In this document: positions 1 through 7,548 of the stretch, piece after piece
Numbering within the stretch: the stretch's first letter is position 1
Layout: every line of letters starts with the position of its first letter
NCBI GenBank assembly: GCA_021812845.1
Contig: JAKAML010000015.1
Span: forward strand, 1-11,284
DNA: 11,284 nucleotides
Direction: 5' to 3'
Origin: Pseudomonadota bacterium
GTDB taxonomy: Bacteria; Pseudomonadota; Alphaproteobacteria; Rhizobiales; Hyphomicrobiaceae
Notes under the pieces: generated by a model
What the model saw: the letters and a program-made list of their open reading frames with translations, nothing else
Database searches by the model: none
What the model was told of the DNA's origin: nothing
Program-made: the position numbers and the translations under genes

Positions 1-903
1 CGTGACCTGGTGCAGCTCCTGGAACTTGCTGTCCCGTGTCGACGAGCGCAGGGATGCGGCGCGCGCGTTGAACTCCTCGATCGCGGCCTTGGCCTGGCGC
101 ATCTGCTCGTCGAGCGCCTTGACCTCGCCGCCGAGCGTCGTCATCTCCTTCTCGGTATCGGCGAGGCGCGTATAGGGCAGCAGGGCCTTCTCGTAGAGCT
201 GGAGGCGGCCGTCGTAGACCTTGCGCACCGTCGCCAGATTGGCCTTGGCCGTCTCCGAGCGCAGCGCCAGCTCGTTGAGCACCTTCTGCTTCTGGCTGAT
301 CTGGTCGTCGATGACCCGCCGTTGCAGGACGTAGGCCGACATCATCGTGTCGAAGATCGCCGACTGCTCGGCGATCACCGGCGTCGAGGCGTCGCCGAAG
401 CCGCTGAAGTCCGGTGCGCGCTCGTTGACGTAGGCGCGCAGCCGCTCGGCGCGGATCTCGAGCGCCCACTGCTTCTTGCGGGCGGCGCTGCGATCCTCCA
501 TCGCGCCGGCGCCGTCGAGCACCAGCAGGACGTCGCCCTTCTTGACGATCATCCCCTCGGCGGCATGGATCGCCTTGACGGTGCCGCCGTCGAAGTGGTC
601 GACGGACTGCACGAAGCCGGTCGGCACGATCTCGCCCGGCGCCCGCGCGATCTCGTTGATGTTCGTGAAGCCGGCCCAAAGCAGGAAGCCGATGATGGCG
701 ACGCTGGAAAGCCATGCCATGCCGAGCACGAGGTGCGGCGGCCTGTTCTCCTCGAGGCGGGCCGACTTCGAGAGGAGCCTGAGTTGGGCGCGCGGACGTG
801 CGGTCGCCACAGCCGGCATCTCGCCGGCCTCCGCCGCGCTGTCGCGGCGGCGCGGCAACAAGGCGGGGAGCCGCGACAGCAAGCCGAAGCGTTTCGTCGT
901 CAT
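1..903 (-). CDS. HlyD-family type I secretion periplasmic adaptor (partial, C-terminus beyond left edge)
   Basis: This encodes the membrane fusion protein of a type I secretion system, anchored in the inner membrane and bridging the ABC exporter to an outer-membrane channel. The visible 301 residues show a basic cytoplasmic N-terminus (about 1-55), one membrane segment (about 58-79, containing VAIIGFLLWAGF), then the first half of a lipoyl/barrel-sandwich domain (about 88-130, with GEIVPTGFVQSVDHFDGGTV and KKGDVLLVLD). A long charged helical region follows (about 135-300), rich in Glu, Lys, Gln and Leu and fitting the periplasmic alpha-hairpin. The remaining hairpin, second lipoyl half and beta-barrel lie outside the window. 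The start ATG at 903 overlaps the stop of the upstream ABC gene by 4 nt (ATGA), and an AAGGAG ribosome site lies 8 nt upstream. Translation from that ATG stays open to the window edge. Family assignment is strong; the cargo is inferred from the operon. Confidence 0.93.
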   Translation of the reverse strand, partial: MTTKRFGLLSRLPALLPRRRDSAAEAGEMPAVATARPRAQLRLLSKSARLEENRPPHLVLGMAWLSSVAIIGFLLWAGFTNINEIARAPGEIVPTGFVQSVDHFDGGTVKAIHAAEGMIVKKGDVLLVLDGAGAMEDRSAARKKQWALEIRAERLRAYVNERAPDFSGFGDASTPVIAEQSAIFDTMMSAYVLQRRVIDDQISQKQKVLNELALRSETAKANLATVRKVYDGRLQLYEKALLPYTRLADTEKEMTTLGGEVKALDEQMRQAKAAIEEFNARAASLRSSTRDSKFQELHQVT

Positions 904-3176
904 GCTGCCTTCTCCTTGAGCATGTGGATCGACTCGACCGTGGCGAGGCTGCCGGGCCGCAAGGTGATGACCTTGTCGGCCAGGCGCGCGTGGTCCGTGC
1001 GATGGGTCACGTAGAACATGGTCTGCCGGCCCCTGGCCTCGCCGATCAGGTCGGCGATCGTATTGCCGAGTCCCGCCGCCATCAGCGAGTTCGGGATCTC
1101 GTCGATCAGCAGAATCGAGCTCTTCTGCACCAGGGCCCGCGCCAGCGCGATCCTGTGGCGCAGGGCCGGATCCGCCGCCAGGTGCTCGCTGTCGTCGACG
1201 CGTGTGTTGATCGACTGCGGGAGACCCGCCACCTGCTTGGCGGCACCCGCGCGGCGCAGCGCCTCCCAGAGGTGCTGATCGTCGGCGAGTGGCCGCACGA
1301 TCCTGAGGTTGTCGGCGATGGTGCCGTTGAGCAGGTGCGGCTCCTGCGGCAGGTAGGCGACCAGGCGGCGCACGTCGCGGACGGCGAGCTGGCGGATGTC
1401 CATCCCATCCAGAATGATGGCGCCGCTGAAGGGCGCGTAGAGGCTCTGGACCAGCTTCAGGATCGTCGACTTGCCGGAGCCGCTGGCGCCGCGGATCGCC
1501 ACCACCTCGCCGGGATTGACGACCGCGTTCAGACCGTAGAACACCGGACCGGCATCGCGCGCGTAGCGCATGGCGACGTTGCGGAACGCGATCGATCCTT
1601 CGACCTTCGTGAGCCTCGCCGAGGCCGCCTCGTAGCGCATCTCCGGCTCGAGGTCCATCAGCTCGTTGATCTGCGCGACGCTGTTCCGTGTCTGCTCGAA
1701 GCGCGGGATCATCTGGCACAGGCTGTAGAACGGCATCAGGGCGCGGAACACCAGGATCATGGTGGCGATCAGCACGCCGACCGTGATCTGGCCGGCCCAG
1801 ATCATGTGGACGCCGATGGTCAGCGTGGCGACCGCGGCCAGCACCGACAGTCCGTGGCCGAGCGACTCCCCGACCGCGCCGAGGAAATGCAGGCGCGCAA
1901 GTGCGACGTGCTCGCGGGCGGAAAGCTGCCGGTACTTGGCGTTCCAGCGGTCCTGCAGCCCCTGCGTGCGGATGGCCTCCATCTTCTCGAACGTCTCGAT
2001 GGAGAACTGCTGAGTGACGGAGGTATGCGTGGCCGCCTCGCGGATCGCCCCCTTCACGAACAATCGCACGGTCGCGAACAGCACGACGTAGAGCACGGCG
2101 ATGACGATCGGCACGAAGGCGATGGCGCCGGCGAGATAGGCGATCAGGAGCAGCGAGATCGCGACCGTCGGCAGCTCGAGCACGGCGAGGAACACCGGTC
2201 CCGAGAAGAAGTCACGCACCGATTCGAAGGTCTTGACGCGCGCGACCTGGGCCGAGACCGCGGCCCTCTCGACGAACGACGGCGACAGCAGCACGAGCCG
2301 CTCGAACAGCGAGACGCCGACGACATAGTCGAGCCGCGCCGTCAGCCACGACAGCGCGCTCGACCGGAGCCGCCGCAGGCGCCACTCGAGCGTGATCGCG
2401 GCGATGAGCCCCACCGTAAGCATCGGCAGCGGCTCGAGCGACTGAGGCGAGATCACGCGATCGTAGACCAGCATGACCGTGATCGGGGTTGCGAGCGCGA
2501 CGATGTTGAGCACGACGCCGACGGCGATGAGCCACCCGAACGTCGACCGGAAGCGGGAGAGGGTCGTGCGGAACCAGGTGGGTTCCGCGAAGCGGGGATT
2601 GCTGGACTTCGGCAGGTCGGGGGTGTCGACCGAGAATCTCTGGCAGAAATAGGCGGTGCCCGGCCGGCTCAGCATCGGATCGTCGGCGGCGAGCCGGCGA
2701 ACGCTGCCGGACTGGCCGTCGTAGACCTCGAGCTCCTGCTCGGAGCCCGGCATCCGCTGGTCGAGGATGACGAAGCCCGGCGCAGGATCCTGATTGTCGT
2801 TGTCGCCGACGAACAGGCAGGGAAGGAGACGAGGGTCGATCTCTCCGATCCGCACCTTCGCCTGCCGGCTCTCGTAGCCGGCATTGGCCATCGCGTTCAA
2901 GATGTCCAGCGTGTCGACCGGCGCGCCGCGGCGCGGCAGCGCATCCATCACCTTCGAGATCTCCATCGCCGGGTCGAGTGCGAGGAAGAGCGCGCACATG
3001 CACTTGGCGAGCGGCGTCTCGAACTCGCCCTGGGTCCACGTCGTCTGCGTCAGCCGCGTGTGGAAGCTAGCCACGCTCGCGTCCGTGAGCACGTAGCGAT
3101 GGGTGTCCGATCCCGCGCTGAGCGCCCCGCCGCTCCCCGAGATCGGGGACAGGAGGCCCGGATTTCCGTCGCTCAT
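900..3176 (-). CDS. Type I secretion ABC exporter subunit with C39-like N-terminal domain (catalytic half of a heterodimer)
   Basis: This 758-residue protein has the HlyB/PrtD-type exporter layout. Residues about 45-180 resemble a C39-peptidase fold, but the usual Cys and His catalytic motifs are not recognisable (GFVILD stands where the His-containing strand is expected), so it is probably a non-cleaving C39-like domain. Residues about 210-490 are the transmembrane domain and about 525-750 the nucleotide-binding domain. Walker A is GASGSGKST at 563-571, the Q-loop Gln is 611, Walker B plus catalytic Glu is ILLIDE at 688-693, and the switch His is 725. The ABC signature is lost: LAADPALRHR at 666-675 replaces LSGGQRQR. 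The partner subunit has the opposite defects, which suggests this one supplies the working ATP site of a heterodimer. The start at 3176 overlaps the upstream stop by 4 nt, with GGGAGG 6 nt before it. Confidence 0.95.
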   Translation of the reverse strand: MSDGNPGLLSPISGSGGALSAGSDTHRYVLTDASVASFHTRLTQTTWTQGEFETPLAKCMCALFLALDPAMEISKVMDALPRRGAPVDTLDILNAMANAGYESRQAKVRIGEIDPRLLPCLFVGDNDNQDPAPGFVILDQRMPGSEQELEVYDGQSGSVRRLAADDPMLSRPGTAYFCQRFSVDTPDLPKSSNPRFAEPTWFRTTLSRFRSTFGWLIAVGVVLNIVALATPITVMLVYDRVISPQSLEPLPMLTVGLIAAITLEWRLRRLRSSALSWLTARLDYVVGVSLFERLVLLSPSFVERAAVSAQVARVKTFESVRDFFSGPVFLAVLELPTVAISLLLIAYLAGAIAFVPIVIAVLYVVLFATVRLFVKGAIREAATHTSVTQQFSIETFEKMEAIRTQGLQDRWNAKYRQLSAREHVALARLHFLGAVGESLGHGLSVLAAVATLTIGVHMIWAGQITVGVLIATMILVFRALMPFYSLCQMIPRFEQTRNSVAQINELMDLEPEMRYEAASARLTKVEGSIAFRNVAMRYARDAGPVFYGLNAVVNPGEVVAIRGASGSGKSTILKLVQSLYAPFSGAIILDGMDIRQLAVRDVRRLVAYLPQEPHLLNGTIADNLRIVRPLADDQHLWEALRRAGAAKQVAGLPQSINTRVDDSEHLAADPALRHRIALARALVQKSSILLIDEIPNSLMAAGLGNTIADLIGEARGRQTMFYVTHRTDHARLADKVITLRPGSLATVESIHMLKEKAA

Positions 3177-4870
3177 CCGGCACCTCCCGCGACCACGTCG
3201 AGCGGCCCACTTGCGGTGCGCTTCTTTTCGACCAGCCGGCCGTCGATCAGGTCATAGTGACGCTCGGCCAGGCTGATGAAGTTCTGATCGTTGGCGACGA
3301 CCACCAGGGCCACGTGCGGCTTGATGGCCGCCAGGATGCGATAGAGCCGCTGATAGGACGTGCGATCGAGGCTCAGGTCGGCGTTGTCGAACAGGATGAT
3401 GCGGGGTTTGCAGACGAGTGCGCGCAGCAGCGTGATCATCTGCTTCACCCCGGGCGAGATCGGGTCGGCGACGGTGCCCGACAGCCGCGTATCGAAGCCG
3501 TGCGGCAGCGCCGAGAACTCCTGCTTCAGGCCGAGTGCCGAGATGACCTCGAGCGCCTCGGCGAAGGGGACCGAGCCGAACCGCGTGATGTTGTCGCGAA
3601 TAGTCCCGCGGAAGATCGTGCTCCGGTGGCTGAGGTAGCCGATGCTGCGCTGGATCCGCTCGGGCGTGACGTTCCTCAGGTCGACGTCGTCGATCAGGAT
3701 CTCGCCGCCCGTGGGCTGGTGGACGCCGGCCAGCACCCTCAGGAGGGTCGACTTGCCGCTTCCCGTCGCGCCCCCGATGTGGATCGCCTCGCCGCGGCGA
3801 AGGTCGAGATCGATGCCTTCGAGGCAATCCGTGTCGGCGTCGTCGAAGCGGAAGGCGACACCGCGAGCCTGCAGGTAGCCGGTGTTCTCCGGCTGCCGCT
3901 CGGACGGCTCGAAGTCGATGAGCGGCAGATCGAACACCATCTGGGCCGTCTGCCGTGCGATCTGGAAGTCCTGGTACTGGACCCACAGCATCAGCCCGCG
4001 CTGGATCGGCTGCATGATCCGGCCCGAGACCAGCATGACGGCGATCAGGGCGCCGGTCGTGATATGGCCGTTGACAGCGGCATAGGCGCCGGCGGCGATC
4101 ACGAGCGCGATCATGATCTGAGAGAACAGCGTCGCGTTGCCGAACGAGCGCGTGGAGATCGTCGACAGCCGATGGTTCGCCTGGCACGACTTCTCGTGGA
4201 AGGCCTCGTAGTTGCGGAGCTGGAGGTATTCCGCCGCGAAGGCCTTGACGGAGTGGATCGCGTTGAGGGTGCGGATCAGGAAGTTGTACCGCTCGTCGTC
4301 GAGAGACTTGCGCACCATGAACTGCTTCTTGAGCTCGATGCCGGTGATGCCGGACATGGCCGCGAATGCGCCGACGACGGCGATCGGGACCATCACCAGC
4401 CAGCCGCCCACGTACCAGATCAGCCCCAGATAGACGGGCACGAACATGAGGTCGACGGCCACCGTGAGCGAATGCCCGCTGTGGAAGTCGCGCATACTGC
4501 GGATGGCGCCGACGCTGCTCAGCCCCTCGGCCACGGTCTCGCCGAGGCTGCCGCGCCGCAGTGAATTGACGTGGTGCTCCATGGCGGAGGTCGACATCCG
4601 GTGCACGTAGGCGGCGCCGTTGTTGCCGATCAGGTACGCGCGACCGATCCGCAGCACCACGTCGAGCACGATTGCGAGACACACCGCCGCGACCAGCACC
4701 TGCAGCGTCTCGACGCTGTGGTTGCGCAGGATGCGGTCATAGACCTGGAGCGAGAGGATCGGCACCGCCAGCGCCAGGAGATTGATGGCGATGGTGCTGA
4801 GCACGAGCGTGACCGGCCTGATGTCGAAATCGGCCGGGACGAGCGCGGAGCCTGCGACCGCGACCGGCAT
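3173..4870 (-). CDS. Type I secretion ABC exporter subunit with degenerate ATPase site (second half of a heterodimer)
   Basis: This 565-residue ABC exporter half lacks the C39-like domain and begins almost directly with the membrane domain (about 18-310), followed by an ATP-binding domain (about 330-550). Walker A is intact (GATGSGKST, 367-375). Other catalytic positions are replaced: the Q-loop Gln is His415 (YLSHRS), the glutamate after Walker B is Asn496 (IILFDNAD), and the switch His is Asn527 (VVVANDQN). The signature reads ISPGVKQ (471-477) instead of LSGGQRQ, keeping Ser and the second Gly. By analogy with asymmetric heterodimeric ABC exporters, it probably binds ATP without hydrolysing it efficiently and lends its signature loop to the 758-aa partner. 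The ATG at 4870 shares one base with the stop of the repeat-protein gene (TGATG). I see no clear ribosome site, so expression probably depends on translational coupling. Confidence 0.93.
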   Translation of the reverse strand: MPVAVAGSALVPADFDIRPVTLVLSTIAINLLALAVPILSLQVYDRILRNHSVETLQVLVAAVCLAIVLDVVLRIGRAYLIGNNGAAYVHRMSTSAMEHHVNSLRRGSLGETVAEGLSSVGAIRSMRDFHSGHSLTVAVDLMFVPVYLGLIWYVGGWLVMVPIAVVGAFAAMSGITGIELKKQFMVRKSLDDERYNFLIRTLNAIHSVKAFAAEYLQLRNYEAFHEKSCQANHRLSTISTRSFGNATLFSQIMIALVIAAGAYAAVNGHITTGALIAVMLVSGRIMQPIQRGLMLWVQYQDFQIARQTAQMVFDLPLIDFEPSERQPENTGYLQARGVAFRFDDADTDCLEGIDLDLRRGEAIHIGGATGSGKSTLLRVLAGVHQPTGGEILIDDVDLRNVTPERIQRSIGYLSHRSTIFRGTIRDNITRFGSVPFAEALEVISALGLKQEFSALPHGFDTRLSGTVADPISPGVKQMITLLRALVCKPRIILFDNADLSLDRTSYQRLYRILAAIKPHVALVVVANDQNFISLAERHYDLIDGRLVEKKRTASGPLDVVAGGAG

Positions 4871-7254
4871 CAGAAGAGACCCAGGCCATGATGGGTCTCG
4901 GCGGGCAGGTGATCGATCACGGACGAGAGCCCGCCGGTCACGTCACCGCTCGGCTGCGGCAGGACGTCCGCACCCGCGTCGGCGATGGACATGGCGCCGG
5001 CTGGATCGGTCCCCGGGTCGCGGGCGAAGAGATCACCGAGGCTGAACTCGGCGGAGGTCTCGTCGAGACCTGGCATCGACGGCGCGTCGGCGGCGAGCCC
5101 GAGATCCGAGCCGAGCGTGCCGGCATTGCCCGGATCGGCCTGAGCGAGAAGCTCGACCGCGGCGTCGACGTGGAGGTCGATGTCGCCGGCCGCCGTCTCG
5201 AGCGGATCCAAGGGCAGCGCGATGCCGATCGGCGGCGTCTCCGTACCGGCGGCGGCGATCGCTCCGTCGATGACGAGATCGCTGTCGCCGCCGGGCCCGC
5301 CGCCGGCCTCCGGCAGGCCGAGCTCCGTACCCAGGCTCTCGGCGGCGTCCGCGATCGCGGGAGCGAGCGCTGCGGGATCGACGGCGGCCGACACGATGTC
5401 CTCGACGAGGTCGGTGTCTCCGCCATCGCCGCCCGCCAGCGCATCGATCGCGGCGCTCGCCGCTTCGCCGGCGTCGGCCGCGAGGTCGCCCGCGTCGCCG
5501 ATCAGGTTCTCGGCGGGTTCCGGGCTTTCGATTGCGAGCTCGGCCTCGGCGGACTCGACGAGCGGCACTGCCGGGGCGTCGAGCACGACGTCGAGCAGCG
5601 CGTCGTCCGGAGTGAGCAGGCCTGCCTCGGCTGCGAGATCGATGTCGATATCGCCGAGGATTTCCTCGACAGGATCGAGCGGAACCTCGATCGTCGGCAG
5701 CGCCGTCGAGGTGGCTCCGACGCCGACCCCGGCGTTGACGACGAGGTCCGGATCGGTATCGCCGCCGAGGTCAGGGAGGCCGCCGGTCTCGCCGTCGAGG
5801 ATGTCGGCGACGGTCGCGGTGATGCCGCTGATCCCGACCAAGCCAGCGTCGACGACATCGACGAGATTGACCGTCACGTCGCCAATCAGGTCGAGCGATA
5901 CGTCACCGGTCTCGACGATGTCGCCCACGCCGACGGTCACGTCACCGAGCAGGTTGCCGATACCGACGGTCGTATCGCCGACGAGGTCGCCGAAGTCCCC
6001 GGTGATCACGTCGACCAGATCGCCGACGTTCACGATGTTGCCGATGTCGGTCGTCGTGTCTCCGACGACACTTCCCAGATCGAGTGTGATGTCGCCGACG
6101 AGATCGCCGATATCGGTCGTGACGTCGCCGAGGTTGATCGTGATGTCGCCGAGGAGTTGCCCGACGTCGGTCGCGACGTCGCCGATATCGACGATGTTGT
6201 CGACGTTGTTGGTGACGTCTCCGGCGATGTCGCCGATGGCGATCACGTCGCCGGCGACATCACCGATGTCGATGTCGACCAGCGACCCGACGACCGGGCT
6301 CACGATCACGCCCGCCAGATCGATGATCTGCTCGGTGCTCACGACCTCGACCACAACCGGCCCGATGCTCGTGATGACGTCGCCGAGGTCGACGATGCCG
6401 CCCGGCTCGGTGGTGATGTCGCCGATGTCGATCGTGATCGGCCCGCCGCCGCCGCCACCTCCGCCGCCGCCGCCAGCACCGCCACCGATATTGTTGATGA
6501 TGGTCGTGATGTCGTCGCCGAGTTGGATCAAAGTATCGCCGACGATCGTGTCCCCGACGATATTGACCTCGTCGATCGACACGTCGTTGTAATTGTTCGT
6601 CGTCGGACCCTCGACGATATTCGTGATCACGGTCTGGTTGCCGCCGATGACGATGGTATCGCCGACGCTGCTGTTGTCGATATTCGTGATGTTGTAATTG
6701 AACGTGTTGAAGTTGTTGGTCGTCTCGTTGAAGATGATCGTCGACGCGCCGTCGGCGCCCTCGATCGTGATCGTCCGGTCGCCGCCGCCCGAGGAGGTGG
6801 AATTGTTGGCGGCCGAGCTCGCGCCTTCGGCGAACGGCGCGGCCTCCGCGCGAGGCTCCGGGGCCTCGATGACCGTCGTCATCGTATACTCGGCGCGCGA
6901 TCCCGAGGCGGAATCGGCCTCGGCGGCGCGCATCGCGGTCATCGGCTGCGCATCGCGGTCGGATGTGGGCTGCGGCCTCTCCTGCGCCGCGATCTCGTCG
7001 CCGTCCTCCGACATATCGGCGTTCTCGACGAATTGCCCGTCGCCGCCGTCCGGTTGCTCGGTGACGAGCGCGGCCTGGAGCATGGCGTGGCTGAGGCTGC
7101 CGGAGCTGGCCGCACCTTCGGCCTGCCCGTCGAAGTCGTCGGCGCTGTATACGCGGGCATCGAGCTTGGCGGTCTCGACCGTGTCGACGCTGATGGCGGA
7201 GCTGAAGTCCTCGGGTGCCGTGTCCTTGCCAGTACCATTGTTGGCAGAAGCCAT
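4870..7254 (-). CDS. Large acidic Gly/Asp repeat protein, probable type I secretion substrate
   Basis: The gene encodes 794 residues and is first in the operon with the exporter, which makes it the likely secreted cargo. No Sec signal is visible. The layout is: a mixed acidic N-terminus (1-155); a Thr/Asn/Ile-rich segment (160-256, including FNETTNNFNTFNYNITN); a glycine tract (257-271); degenerate repeats of about 11 residues following GD-[ITV]-T-x-x-[LIV]-G-[DNS]-[LIV]-V (about 324-470); and a Gly/Ala/Asp/Leu-rich C-terminal half containing a diverged internal duplication (493-548 and 648-704). The protein ends in hydrophobic GLGLF. It has no Cys, only two Lys (10 and 30), and no Lys or Arg from 161 to 744. 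Two isolated GGxGGDxDLV motifs (608 and 652) recall RTX repeats, but there is no RTX array. The start at 7254 is preferred over ATGs at 7269 and 7305 because only it has a GGAG, 9 nt upstream. The molecular function is unknown; adhesin, matrix or surface-layer protein are possible. Confidence 0.88.
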   Translation of the reverse strand: MASANNGTGKDTAPEDFSSAISVDTVETAKLDARVYSADDFDGQAEGAASSGSLSHAMLQAALVTEQPDGGDGQFVENADMSEDGDEIAAQERPQPTSDRDAQPMTAMRAAEADSASGSRAEYTMTTVIEAPEPRAEAAPFAEGASSAANNSTSSGGGDRTITIEGADGASTIIFNETTNNFNTFNYNITNIDNSSVGDTIVIGGNQTVITNIVEGPTTNNYNDVSIDEVNIVGDTIVGDTLIQLGDDITTIINNIGGGAGGGGGGGGGGGPITIDIGDITTEPGGIVDLGDVITSIGPVVVEVVSTEQIIDLAGVIVSPVVGSLVDIDIGDVAGDVIAIGDIAGDVTNNVDNIVDIGDVATDVGQLLGDITINLGDVTTDIGDLVGDITLDLGSVVGDTTTDIGNIVNVGDLVDVITGDFGDLVGDTTVGIGNLLGDVTVGVGDIVETGDVSLDLIGDVTVNLVDVVDAGLVGISGITATVADILDGETGGLPDLGGDTDPDLVVNAGVGVGATSTALPTIEVPLDPVEEILGDIDIDLAAEAGLLTPDDALLDVVLDAPAVPLVESAEAELAIESPEPAENLIGDAGDLAADAGEAASAAIDALAGGDGGDTDLVEDIVSAAVDPAALAPAIADAAESLGTELGLPEAGGGPGGDSDLVIDGAIAAAGTETPPIGIALPLDPLETAAGDIDLHVDAAVELLAQADPGNAGTLGSDLGLAADAPSMPGLDETSAEFSLGDLFARDPGTDPAGAMSIADAGADVLPQPSGDVTGGLSSVIDHLPAETHHGLGLF

Positions 7255-7263
7255 AACGCAATG

Positions 7264-7267
7264 CTCC
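7264..7267 (-). promoter_or_regulatory. Ribosome binding site deciding the start of the repeat-protein gene
   Basis: A GGAG on the minus strand ends 9 nt before the ATG at 7254. Two further in-frame ATGs upstream (7269 and 7305) have no purine-rich site in front of them, and the GGAG itself overlaps the 7269 ATG, so 7254 is the supported start. Confidence 0.65.
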
Positions 7268-7335
7268 ATTGAAATGAAAAGAGTAATGGATCGGAAGCTT
7301 GCCACGACCCTGTTGCGGCATTGTTAATCGTGGCC

Positions 7336-7356
7336 GGAATTATTTGCGATGAGTTG
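7336..7356. repeat. Direct-repeat box, proximal copy
   Basis: On the plus strand this reads ggaattatt, then t, then gcga, then tga, then gttg. The same blocks in the same order occur at 7472-7488 without the t and tga insertions. The starts of the copies are 136 bp apart, close to 13 helical turns. The box sits in the AT-rich leader of the secretion operon, so it may be an operator or part of duplicated promoter DNA. The function is unproven. Confidence 0.4.
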
Positions 7357-7471
7357 CGCTAAGGCAGATGCGTGATTTATCGAAAATAGCCTGCGTCGGT
7401 CGCCCACGGCGACCTCGAATGCCGCGTCCTGGCCGCGTCCCGGTCTCCGGGAGGCCGCCGAGAGGCGTATG

Positions 7472-7488
7472 GGAATTATTGCGAGTTG
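7472..7488. repeat. Direct-repeat box, distal copy
   Basis: On the plus strand this reads ggaattattgcgagttg. It is the shorter counterpart of the box at 7336-7356, sharing the 9-base block ggaattatt exactly and then gcga and gttg. An exact AT-rich 9-mer recurring in a 136-bp interval of such GC-rich DNA is unlikely to be random, but the repeat is imperfect. Confidence 0.4.
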
Positions 7489-7548
7489 GTGACGAACGAG
7501 GCGCCGCGGATACCTGTGAGGTGCTCCTCGACACTCGCCGCCCGGCCC

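Larger units (their letters stand above)
7255..7548 (-). promoter_or_regulatory. Leader region of the type I secretion operon (AT-rich patch, candidate promoter region)
   Basis: This 294-bp gap precedes the repeat-protein gene and holds no convincing gene. Its gene-proximal half (about 7261-7390) is clearly more AT-rich than the rest of the window, with minus-strand stretches such as CTATTTTCGATAAATC and GCAAATAATTCC, as expected for a promoter and leader. I could not find a pair of sigma-70 boxes that I trust. Two short perfect hairpins lie in the distal half: a 7-bp stem with 3-nt loop (7398-7414) and a 6-bp stem with 3-nt loop (7438-7452). Neither is followed by a T-run on the minus strand. 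Two similar direct-repeat boxes are annotated separately. That the operon promoter lies here is inference from position and base composition. Confidence 0.5.

Noticed and set aside
798..4564. Two long plus-strand open frames opposite the ABC exporter genes
   Set aside because: They give Arg/Asp/His-rich, domain-less translations, while the minus strand encodes clear ABC transporters with ordered motifs.
5281..5460. RTX toxin-type calcium repeats in the large substrate
   Set aside because: Only two isolated GGxGGD motifs occur, both with Asp at the expected large hydrophobic position, and there is no tandem nonapeptide array.
4888..7272. Long plus-strand open frame (794 codons) opposite the repeat-protein gene
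   Set aside because: It is rich in Asp, Arg, Val and Gly with no domain or signal, and arises because the GAC/GTC/GGC-rich minus-strand codons leave the antisense frame stop-free. Its length matching the sense gene is coincidence.
7332..7348. Sigma-54-like TGGC...TTGC element on the plus strand
   Set aside because: The GG-to-GC spacing is wrong for the -24/-12 consensus, and the element faces away from the secretion operon.
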